NCBI GenBank assembly: GCA_947258795.1
Contig: CAMYJU010000019.1
Coordinates: forward strand, 1-44,815
Direction: 5' to 3'
DNA from: an uncultured Gammaproteobacteria bacterium
GTDB taxonomy: Bacteria; Pseudomonadota; Gammaproteobacteria; DRJJ01
DNA: 44,815 bases
Under the pieces are notes generated by a model, which saw only the letters and a list, made by a program, of their open reading frames with translations, was not told the DNA's origin and made no database searches. The position numbers were made by a program, and so were the translations under genes. Of the stretch, positions 37,896-44,815 are shown piece by piece. How positions within the stretch are numbered: the first letter of the stretch is position 1; every line of letters starts with the position of its first letter.

Positions 37896-37933
37896 TTCGT
37901 TTTACGAATTCAAGCTGAAGTAAACGCATCGTT

Positions 37934-39274
37934 ATGTTAAAAAAAATTGTGATTGCCAATCGGGGAGAAATCGCGCTGCGTATCCTGCGCGCGTGCCACG
38001 AAATGGGCATCAAGACCGTCGCCGTCTACTCCACCGCAGACAGGGACCTCAAACATGTGCTGCTCGCAGATGAGTCGGTGTGCATCGGCCCACCACCGTC
38101 AACAGACAGCTACCTGAATGTACCGGCACTGATCAGCGCCGCCGAGGTAACGGATGCCGTCGCGATTCACCCCGGTTACGGTTTCCTGTCCGAGAATGCC
38201 GATTTTGCCGAACGTGTAGAGCAAAGCGGCTTTATTTTCATCGGACCCAAGGCCGACACCATCCGTGCCATGGGCGACAAGGTCTCTGCGATCGAGGCCA
38301 TGAAAAAGGCTGGCATACCCTGTGTTCCAGGCTCTGATGGCCCACTGGGCGAAGACGACAAGACCAATATGGAGATCGCCAGCCGCATCGGTTATCCGAT
38401 CATCATCAAGGCCGCCGGTGGCGGCGGTGGCCGCGGTATGCGCGTGGTACACAGTGAAGCCAATCTGCTCAGCGCGATTTCGCTGACCCGCAGCGAAGCC
38501 GCGGCAAATTTTGGCAACAACATGGTGTACATGGAGAAATACCTGGAGACCCCGCGTCATATCGAGTTCCAGGTACTGGCCGACACCCATGGCAATGCGA
38601 TCTGCCTCGGCGAACGCGACTGTTCCATGCAGCGCCGTCACCAGAAGGTGATCGAGGAAGCCCCTGCGCCGGGTATTACCGAGGAGATCCGTCAGCGCAT
38701 GGGTGAACTGTGCGCGAAGGCCTGTATCGACATCGGCTACCGTGGAGTGGGCACCTTCGAATTCCTGTATGAAAACGGTAATTTCTATTTCATCGAGATG
38801 AACACGCGCGTCCAGGTCGAACACCCGGTCACCGAGGAAATCACCGGTGTCGATATAATCCGGGAACAACTGCTGATAGCTGCCGGCGAATCCCTGAGCT
38901 ACCGTCAACAGGATATCAAGATTCAGGGTCATGCAATTGAATGCCGTATCAATGCCGAGGACCCGAACAACTTCATGCCCTGCCCCGGCACCATCGAGGA
39001 ATTTCATGCACCGGGTGGTCCGGGCATACGCATGGACACGCACATCTATAACAAGTATCGTGTGCCGCCGAACTACGACTCCATGATCGGCAAACTGATT
39101 GCCTACGGGCATACGCGCGATTCGGCCATACGCCGTATGCGCATGGCGCTATCGGAAATCGTGATCGAAGGCATCAAGACCAATATCCCGCTGCACTGTG
39201 ACCTGCTCGATGACAGCGCGTTCCAGGCCGGTGGTACGAATATCCATTACCTGGAGAAAAAACTCGGACTGTAG
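37934..39274 (+). CDS. accC: Biotin carboxylase subunit of acetyl-CoA carboxylase
   Basis: This 446-residue ATP-grasp enzyme carboxylates biotin on AccB using bicarbonate. It has the N-terminal [26 protein letters not shown], the glycine-rich ATP lid [12 protein letters not shown], the catalytic [14 protein letters not shown] and the C-terminal barrel ending with [13 protein letters not shown]. Length is normal. It is 38 bases after accB and co-transcribed with it by inference. Confidence 0.98.
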   Translation: MLKKIVIANRGEIALRILRACHEMGIKTVAVYSTADRDLKHVLLADESVCIGPPPSTDSYLNVPALISAAEVTDAVAIHPGYGFLSENADFAERVEQSGFIFIGPKADTIRAMGDKVSAIEAMKKAGIPCVPGSDGPLGEDDKTNMEIASRIGYPIIIKAAGGGGGRGMRVVHSEANLLSAISLTRSEAAANFGNNMVYMEKYLETPRHIEFQVLADTHGNAICLGERDCSMQRRHQKVIEEAPAPGITEEIRQRMGELCAKACIDIGYRGVGTFEFLYENGNFYFIEMNTRVQVEHPVTEEITGVDIIREQLLIAAGESLSYRQQDIKIQGHAIECRINAEDPNNFMPCPGTIEEFHAPGGPGIRMDTHIYNKYRVPPNYDSMIGKLIAYGHTRDSAIRRMRMALSEIVIEGIKTNIPLHCDLLDDSAFQAGGTNIHYLEKKLGL

Positions 39275-39337
39275 GAACAGCGGCAACCGATACCGGGTCA
39301 CTGGTCTATACCCATAGTCCTCCACGTAAGCGAGCCT

Positions 39338-40222
39338 ATGTTTCAAATCACCCTGACCGCGTCTGACCCGGACATGGCATGTCGTTATGAACAGGCATTG
39401 GAGGCCTGTGGCGCACTATCGGTTACCCTGTCCGATGCCGCCGACCAGCCCTTGCTGGAACCCGGGCCTGGCGAAACCCCGATCTGGCAACAGGTCGTGG
39501 TCACCGGTCTGTTTGACGGCCAGCCCGAATCCACACAGGTCGGTCAGCGCATCCTGGATACACTGGCCACTGACGGTCTGACCCCCAAACTGAATGTCGA
39601 AACGGTACCGGAACGCGACTGGGTACGCGCGTGGATGGATGACTTCAAGCCGATGCAGTTCGGCGACAGGCTGTGGATATGCCCCAGCGAATACCAGCCG
39701 CCCGAAGCGGACGCGGTCAATATTATGCTCGACCCCGGCCTGGCCTTTGGTACCGGCACCCACCCGACCACGGCTTTATGCCTGCGCTGGCTGGATGCCC
39801 ATGCACCGGCCGGCCAGCAGGTGATCGACTACGGTTCCGGCTCCGGAGTACTGGCGATCGCGACTCTGTTACTCGGCGCCACCCGCGTGGTGGCGGTCGA
39901 CAATGATCCCCAGGCCCTGCAGGCCAGCCAGGACAACGCCGAACGCAACCACGTCGTCGAGCGGCTGCAGGTCTGTGCACCCGACACCCTGCCGGCGCAG
40001 CAGGTCGACCTGGTGATAGCCAATATCCTCGCCGGCCCACTACAGCAACTGGCACCGGTGTTAAGCGCGCTGCTCAAACCCGGCGGGCAACTGGTGCTGT
40101 CCGGTATCCTGATCGAGCAACAGGAAGCGGTCGAACAGGCCTATGCCGATACGATTGAATGGCTCGCAGTTAGCGAGGAACAGGGATGGATATGTCTGGA
40201 AGGCAAACGCAAAGTCATTTAA
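39338..40222 (+). CDS. prmA: Ribosomal protein L11 methyltransferase
   Basis: This 294-residue SAM-dependent enzyme trimethylates ribosomal protein L11. The N-terminal substrate-recognition domain is followed by family motifs DWVRAWMDDFKPMQFG, LDPGLAFGTGTHPTT and the SAM motif VIDYGSGSGVLAIATLLLGA, then VIANILAGPL. The product diverges most at residues 1-60, as usual. It lies between accC and a zinc-ribbon membrane protein gene in the standard gammaproteobacterial order. Confidence 0.96.
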   Translation: MFQITLTASDPDMACRYEQALEACGALSVTLSDAADQPLLEPGPGETPIWQQVVVTGLFDGQPESTQVGQRILDTLATDGLTPKLNVETVPERDWVRAWMDDFKPMQFGDRLWICPSEYQPPEADAVNIMLDPGLAFGTGTHPTTALCLRWLDAHAPAGQQVIDYGSGSGVLAIATLLLGATRVVAVDNDPQALQASQDNAERNHVVERLQVCAPDTLPAQQVDLVIANILAGPLQQLAPVLSALLKPGGQLVLSGILIEQQEAVEQAYADTIEWLAVSEEQGWICLEGKRKVI

Positions 40223-40254
40223 CCTATTGAAGGTCCTCTAAACAATTTAACCGT

Positions 40255-41370
40255 ATGTTATGTCAATGTCCCAAATGTGAAACCATATTCCGGCTCGGCC
40301 GTGAGCAGCTCGATGTCGCCGATGGCCTGGTCGCCTGCAGTATCTGCGAGTATGAATTCGACGCCTATGACATCCTGGTCCCGGAACCTGGCGACCGCAA
40401 GGCCCCCGCACACCCTGTAGAGGCGGAGACCCTGGTAGCAGCCCCTGGTCAGGCACAGACATTCGATGACACACCTATAGACGACGAAGTCCCGATCATC
40501 ATCATTGACGATGAAGAAGACAATGATATGTCCGTACTGTACAGTGCCTCGATAGAAGAACAAATCCAGCAGGCCAAGGCCTCACACGTATCAGAAGAGC
40601 CCCTGGCAACGCTGATCACCATCCCTGAGATCGAACCGGATGACACCTCGATGATAGCGGAGCCCGAGGAGCCCGAAGTAGCGGCGCCAGAACCGACCTT
40701 GCAGGGCGAACAGGCGGCAGCGATGGATGAGCCGGAAGCCGATGCCGGCCTCGATCTGACCGAACAGATGGACCTGCCCGAACCGAAACACGGACCTGAC
40801 AAACCCGAACCCCCCGCCCCACGCCGGAAAGAGGGCCTGCCGGAGCAACTGGAAACCGAACTGATGTCAGCCAAGCTGCACCAGGCCGCAATCGCCACAC
40901 ACCGCACACGCCGTCTCCTGTGGAACACCGGCACCGTGTTGCTGATCCTGGCACTGGGCATGCAATACATCTACGTGATTCGCAACGAACTGGCGCAATC
41001 GGCCGAATCCCGCCCCTGGGCGGAACGCTATTGCAAGCTGGTCGGTTGCGAACTGCCACTGCGCCGGGACGTACAGAGTATCGAGTTACTCCAACGCGAG
41101 ATCACCCAGGACCTGGAACGAGATGACGTGCTGCATGTGCGCGCGATGTTTGTCAACCAGGCCGGGTTTACCCAGTCCTGGCCGATCGTACAAGTCACCC
41201 TGTCCGACACCAGCAACCAGGTAATTGCAATGCGCCGGTTAAAGCCCGCGGAATACCTGATTGACGAACCGGTCAAACAGGGCATGTTGCCGGGCAAACA
41301 GGTGATCATCGATTTACGTTTTCTCAAACCCGAAAAGCCGGTTTCAACCTATGAATTCGACTTTCTTTAG
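40255..41370 (+). CDS. Zinc-ribbon and DUF3426 domain membrane protein
   Basis: This 371-residue protein has three parts. An MJ0042-type zinc ribbon lies at residues 3-31, with CPKC and CSIC pairs. A long acidic, proline-rich and probably disordered region spans about 40-200. A single transmembrane helix at about 221-240 is followed by the DUF3426 domain (AERYCKLVGCELPL, ALPLR-like region, YLIDEPVKQGMLPGKQVIIDLRF). The topology suggests a cytoplasmic zinc ribbon and a periplasmic C-terminal domain. The role is unknown; the gene commonly sits between prmA and dusB. Confidence 0.9.
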   Translation: MLCQCPKCETIFRLGREQLDVADGLVACSICEYEFDAYDILVPEPGDRKAPAHPVEAETLVAAPGQAQTFDDTPIDDEVPIIIIDDEEDNDMSVLYSASIEEQIQQAKASHVSEEPLATLITIPEIEPDDTSMIAEPEEPEVAAPEPTLQGEQAAAMDEPEADAGLDLTEQMDLPEPKHGPDKPEPPAPRRKEGLPEQLETELMSAKLHQAAIATHRTRRLLWNTGTVLLILALGMQYIYVIRNELAQSAESRPWAERYCKLVGCELPLRRDVQSIELLQREITQDLERDDVLHVRAMFVNQAGFTQSWPIVQVTLSDTSNQVIAMRRLKPAEYLIDEPVKQGMLPGKQVIIDLRFLKPEKPVSTYEFDFL

Positions 41371-41469
41371 CGTATATCTCCGTAACAACCGTGATCAGGC
41401 CCGCACGGATACGCGAACTAATTCGAATGACACATCAGGTGTCCAGTTTAAGCGCCCGTAATCAAAGTT

Positions 41470-41535
41470 GTTTTTATTTTTCAATAAAAACTTCACCTGA
41501 ACATCCAAAAAAGCCGCTTTATCCAGTAGCGGTTT
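41470..41535. other. Two small hairpins in the dusB upstream region
   Basis: GTTTTTAT (41470-41477) and ATAAAAAC (41484-41491) form an 8-base AT stem. CCGCT (41514-41518) and AGCGG (41528-41532), flanked by AAA and TTT, form a second. They lie in the 219-base gap before dusB. The second might weakly end transcription of the preceding gene; the first may belong to the dusB-fis promoter region. The role is not shown. Confidence 0.35.
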
Positions 41536-41589
41536 AACGGTATCATTCGTAGTCCGTCTTCGACTACAAAACCAGTTTATCTTATCGGC

Positions 41590-42579
41590 ATGCAAATCGG
41601 TTCTTACAAACTGAAAAACAACCTGGTCCTTGCACCCATGGCCGGTGTAACCGACAGACCGTTCAGACAGTTGTGTAAATCACTGGGTGCCGGTTTTGCG
41701 GTATCGGAAATGGTTTCATCCAACTCGTTACTGTGGGGCAGTGAAAAGACCAGACGCCGTGCCGATCACCAGGGCGAGGTCGAACCACGCTCGGTACAAA
41801 TTGCCGGCGCCGACCCGGCGATGATGGCCGAGGCCGCAAAATACAACGCCGACAAGGGCGCGCAAATCATCGATATCAACATGGGCTGCCCGGCCAAAAA
41901 GGTCTGCAATGTGATGGCCGGCTCCGCCCTGCTGCAAAACGAAAAGCTGGTCGACCGGATCGTCAATGCCGTGGTCAGCGCGGTCGATATCCCGGTCACC
42001 CTGAAGATCCGCACCGGCTGGGATACCGGTAACCGCAATGCCGTGAGCGTCGCACGCATCGCCGAACAGGCGGGCATACAGGCACTGGCCATACACGGCC
42101 GTACCCGCGCCTGTGGCTACAAGGGCAACGCCGAATACGACACCATCGCCGAGGTCAAACAGGCAACCGGCATCCCGGTGATCGCCAACGGCGATATCAG
42201 GACACCCGAAAAGGCCCGTTTCGTACTGGATTACACCGCTGCCGACGCCATCATGATCGGCCGCGCCGCCCAGGGTCGACCCTGGGTGTTCCGGGAGATC
42301 GACCACTATCTCAACACCGGTGAGCGACTGCCGGAACCGGATGTGACCGAGATACGCGACATTATGCTCGGTCATCTAGAGAATCTGTACCAGTTCTATG
42401 GTGAATACACCGGCGTGCGCATCGCGCGCAAACACATCTCCTGGTACAGCAAGGGGCAGCAAGGAGGAGCGGCCTTTCGTCATACCGTCAACAAGGCTGA
42501 AACACAAGAACAACAACTTGCCATGACGCGGGAGTTTTTCGACCGCCTGGCTGATAATAATGGGGAAATAGCCGCATGA
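41590..42579 (+). CDS. dusB: tRNA-dihydrouridine synthase B
   Basis: This 329-residue FMN enzyme reduces a uridine in the tRNA D-loop. It has the TIM-barrel start LVLAPMAGVTDRPFR, DINMGCPAKKV with the catalytic Cys100, HGRTRACGYKG and the late GRAAQGRPW, followed by the helical tRNA-binding domain. Its stop overlaps the fis start (ATGA), the usual dusB-fis operon in gammaproteobacteria, where the promoter drives growth-rate control of fis. Confidence 0.97.
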   Translation: MQIGSYKLKNNLVLAPMAGVTDRPFRQLCKSLGAGFAVSEMVSSNSLLWGSEKTRRRADHQGEVEPRSVQIAGADPAMMAEAAKYNADKGAQIIDINMGCPAKKVCNVMAGSALLQNEKLVDRIVNAVVSAVDIPVTLKIRTGWDTGNRNAVSVARIAEQAGIQALAIHGRTRACGYKGNAEYDTIAEVKQATGIPVIANGDIRTPEKARFVLDYTAADAIMIGRAAQGRPWVFREIDHYLNTGERLPEPDVTEIRDIMLGHLENLYQFYGEYTGVRIARKHISWYSKGQQGGAAFRHTVNKAETQEQQLAMTREFFDRLADNNGEIAA

Positions 42580-42875
42580 ACTACAGCACTGTAGAGTCAC
42601 CTGCCTTTACCGAGCAGGACCAATATAACGACAACAACACCAACGATGAAAGTGCACTGGCCGGTACCGTACGCAAGGCACTGGTGAAATATTTCGAGGA
42701 CCTGGACGGCCATACGGCCAATGACCTGTATCGTATGGTCATTGACGAGGTGGAAAAACCGTTGCTGGACATCGTCATGCAGCAGATGGGGGGTAATCAG
42801 ACCCACGCTGCACAGGTACTGGGGATTACCCGCAGCACCCTGAGGAAAAAACTCAAGCGACACCAGCTGGACTGA
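42576..42875 (+). CDS. fis: Nucleoid protein Fis
   Basis: Fis is a dimeric DNA-bending protein of fast growth that controls rRNA promoters and site-specific recombination. The 99-residue length fits. The dimerisation helices contain [12 protein letters not shown] and [14 protein letters not shown], and the C-terminal helix-turn-helix is [20 protein letters not shown]. It is translationally coupled to dusB by a four-base overlap. Confidence 0.98.
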   Translation: MNYSTVESPAFTEQDQYNDNNTNDESALAGTVRKALVKYFEDLDGHTANDLYRMVIDEVEKPLLDIVMQQMGGNQTHAAQVLGITRSTLRKKLKRHQLD

Positions 42876-42912
42876 AGCACCAGCCCACATTTCTGACCAA
42901 GCGGATTTATAC

Positions 42913-44478
42913 ATGGCAGCCATACAACGCGCCCTGATCAGCGTATCTGACAAAACCGGTATAGTGGAATTTGCACAAGCACTGCAGGACAGGGATATCG
43001 AAATCCTGTCCACCGGCGGAACCGCGCGTTTGCTGGCCGAGCAAGGCATCGCAGTCACCGAGGTCTCGGATTACACCGGATTCCCGGAAATGATGGACGG
43101 TCGTCTGAAGACCCTGCACCCGCGCGTCCACGGTGGCCTGCTCGGACGGCGTGGCACCGATGATGCAGCGATGCAGGAAAACGATATCCCGCCGATCGAT
43201 CTGGTCGTGGTCAACCTGTACCCGTTCGAGAATACCGTGTCGCAGCCTGACTGCACGCTGGAGAACGCGATCGAGAATATCGATATCGGTGGCCCGACCA
43301 TGCTGCGCGCCGCGGCCAAGAACCACCAGTCGGTAACCGTGGTGGTCAATGCCGAGGACTACCCGGTGGTCCTGGAAGAACTGCGTGACAACAACGGCGA
43401 GGTCAGCGCGGCGACGCGCTTCCGCCTGGCACGCGCTGTATTCGAACACACCGCGCATTACGACGGCACCATCGCCAATTACCTGGGCGCGCTGGACCCG
43501 GAAGGCACCACCAGCAACTTCCCGAACACGCTTAACCTGCAGTACCTGCACAAGCAGGGCATGCGTTATGGCGAGAACCCGCATCAGCAGGCCGCGTTCT
43601 ACGTCGAGGCCAATAACCCCGAGGCCTGTGTCGCGACTTCCGAGCAGATCCAGGGCAAGGAATTGTCATTCAATAATATCGCCGATACCGATGCCGCGCT
43701 GGAATGCGTCAAGCAGTTTGAAGAACCGGCCTGCGTAATCGTCAAGCACGCCAACCCGTGCGGTGTGGCGGTCGCATCGAACATCATGGAGGCCTACGAC
43801 CGCGCCTACCAGACCGATCCGACCTCGGCCTTCGGCGGCATTATCGCGTTCAACAACCCGCTCGATGCCGAAACCGCCAGCGCGATCATCGAACGCCAGT
43901 TTGTCGAAGTGATTATCGCACCTGAAATCGACGAGGACGCAGCCGATGTGCTCGGCAGCAAACAGAACGTGCGCGTACTGGCCTGCGGCGCCTGGGAAAA
44001 CGACAGCATCGCCATGCTGGACTACAAACGCGTCTCCGGCGGTCTGCTGGTACAGGACCGTGATACCGGTATGGTCAGCGAGAGCGATCTCAAAGTAGTC
44101 ACCCAACGCACACCGACCGAGGACGAACTGCGCGACCTGCTGTTTGCGTGGAAGGTCGGCAAGTTCGTCAAATCCAACGCAATCGTGTACTGCAAGGACA
44201 GCACTACCATCGGGGTCGGTGCCGGCCAGATGAGCCGCGTGTACAGCGCGCGCATCGCCGCGATCAAGGCCCAGGACGCCGGCCTGCAGGTCAATGGCTC
44301 CGTAATGGCATCGGACGCGTTCTTCCCGTTCCGTGACGGCCTCGACTCCGCCGCCGATGTCGGCATCACCGCCGTGATCCAGCCCGGCGGCTCCATGCGT
44401 GATGAAGAAGTTATCGAAGCGGCCGACGAGCACAACATCGCCATGGTGTTTACCGGCATGCGTCATTTCAGGCATTAA
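42913..44478 (+). CDS. purH: Bifunctional AICAR formyltransferase/IMP cyclohydrolase
   Basis: PurH carries out the last two steps of IMP synthesis. The 521-residue product has an N-terminal MGS-like cyclohydrolase domain ([40 protein letters not shown]) and a C-terminal formyltransferase with [23 protein letters not shown] holding the catalytic Lys-His, [11 protein letters not shown], and the ending [11 protein letters not shown]. It follows fis after 37 bases; purD, its usual neighbour, is not in the window. Confidence 0.98.
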   Translation: MAAIQRALISVSDKTGIVEFAQALQDRDIEILSTGGTARLLAEQGIAVTEVSDYTGFPEMMDGRLKTLHPRVHGGLLGRRGTDDAAMQENDIPPIDLVVVNLYPFENTVSQPDCTLENAIENIDIGGPTMLRAAAKNHQSVTVVVNAEDYPVVLEELRDNNGEVSAATRFRLARAVFEHTAHYDGTIANYLGALDPEGTTSNFPNTLNLQYLHKQGMRYGENPHQQAAFYVEANNPEACVATSEQIQGKELSFNNIADTDAALECVKQFEEPACVIVKHANPCGVAVASNIMEAYDRAYQTDPTSAFGGIIAFNNPLDAETASAIIERQFVEVIIAPEIDEDAADVLGSKQNVRVLACGAWENDSIAMLDYKRVSGGLLVQDRDTGMVSESDLKVVTQRTPTEDELRDLLFAWKVGKFVKSNAIVYCKDSTTIGVGAGQMSRVYSARIAAIKAQDAGLQVNGSVMASDAFFPFRDGLDSAADVGITAVIQPGGSMRDEEVIEAADEHNIAMVFTGMRHFRH

Positions 44479-44520
44479 TACAAGCCTGTCGAATACAACT
44501 GTACATAATAGTATTCATTT

Positions 44521-44547
44521 GTCAGTTTCTGATTAGCTAAAACTGAC
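44521..44547 (+). terminator. Hairpin after purH, possible terminator
   Basis: GTCAGTTT and AAACTGAC form an 8-base perfect stem around an 11-base loop, 42 bases past the purH stop. No clear T-run follows, so the terminator call is tentative. The rest of the 337-base stretch to the right edge holds only the two repeats listed next; no gene is seen. Confidence 0.4.
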
Positions 44548-44593
44548 AACATCATTACGAGCTGCAAAGCACCCGCCAAGCCAAAAAAAACAG

Positions 44594-44630
44594 CGTCATT
44601 GCGAGCCGCGTTAACGGCGCGGCAATCTCC
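44594..44630. repeat. Palindromic interspersed repeat (GTCATTGCGAGC family), second copy
   Basis: CGTCATTGCGAGC opens the element and GCGGCAATCTCC closes it. An inner stem GCCGCG/CGCGGC surrounds a short loop. It is related to 8498-8534 read on the minus strand. A decayed half copy (ATCATTACGAGCTGC) lies at about 44552-44566. Confidence 0.65.
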
Positions 44631-44725
44631 CAAACCCGGAATTACCATAGGCAAAAATATCTAGTCTATGTCGCTTGTTACATTTCATATTTTTACTATT
44701 TAGACACACTGCTGTCCCATAAACT

Positions 44726-44815
44726 CCCTCTCCCTCAGGGAGAGGGTTGGGGTGAGGGGATCATATAATATAACTCATTGTTTTGTTTATCCCCTCATCC
44801 TGTCCTTCTCCCTGA
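44726..44815. repeat. Interspersed double-hairpin element, copy 2 (cut by window edge)
   Basis: CCCTCTCCCT, one base and its complement form a perfect palindrome at 44726-44746. TTGGGGTGAGGGGATCATAT and AT-rich DNA follow, then the start of the second palindrome (TCCTTCTCCCTGA in part), cut at base 44815. The reverse complement matches the element at 16546-16643 along its length, including the flanking TTTATGGG, so the two copies are inverted relative to each other. Confidence 0.8.

Noticed and set aside
38099-39112. Minus-strand open frame of 337 codons opposite accC
   Set aside because: It is a shadow of the strongly conserved accC gene; no ribosome binding site or domain supports it.
43666-44475. 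Minus-strand open frame of 269 codons opposite purH
   Set aside because: It lies wholly within purH in the antisense direction, with repetitive Asp/Gly/Val content typical of reversed GC-rich codons.

Overview
The window looks like the chromosome of a Gammaproteobacterium. The evidence is the set of familiar gene neighbourhoods (thiC next to a tolC operon, ilvE beside glnE, aroQ-accB-accC-prmA-dusB-fis-purH), a lipid A/heptose biosynthesis block, and a Fis protein encoded with DusB. The order or family cannot be fixed from the sequence alone. No rRNA, tRNA, CRISPR array, phage or transposase gene was recognised.

Layout. At 1-1388 (minus) an open frame joins a response-regulator/GGDEF protein directly to the middle of alanyl-tRNA synthetase and runs off the left edge. 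It is either a real fusion or an assembly chimera. Positions 1584-3326 hold a DsbA-family oxidoreductase and two tandem paralogous lipoproteins. Then comes thiC (minus) under a TPP riboswitch, followed by a plus-strand run of a PCM-like methyltransferase, a rhodanese, TolC and a hemerythrin (5631-8482). Positions 8546-16409 are an envelope block: waaA, lpxL, hldD, hldE, a family 9 glycosyltransferase, a family 4 glycosyltransferase and an ELM1-like protein, making Kdo-lipid A and inner-core heptose precursors. Next come a CHCC zinc-finger protein, ilvE, glnE and groSL. The groSL promoter region carries both a sigma32-type promoter and a perfect CIRCE operator.

The most unusual region is 23287-31250 (plus): transglutaminase-DUF2126, circularly permuted ATP-grasp, alpha-E, the proteasome-like peptidase Anbu, and a 412-residue protein whose C-terminal half resembles 4-hydroxyphenylpyruvate dioxygenase-like VOC enzymes. 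The first four are a known but functionally unresolved system, thought to build and cut a peptide-like product. The last is not a partner I know of. Sampled lines here look lower in GC than the flanks.

Positions 31253-36564 hold an SthA-like flavoprotein, FxsA, CutA, a DsbD with a duplicated N-terminal domain, and a TlpA-like thioredoxin. Positions 36967-44478 are the conserved aroQ-accBC-prmA-(DUF3426)-dusB-fis-purH run: shikimate pathway, fatty acid initiation, ribosomal protein L11 methylation, tRNA dihydrouridine, nucleoid control and purine synthesis. Two families of short interspersed palindromic repeats recur, at 8498 and 44594, and at 16546 and 44726. The right edge cuts one copy.
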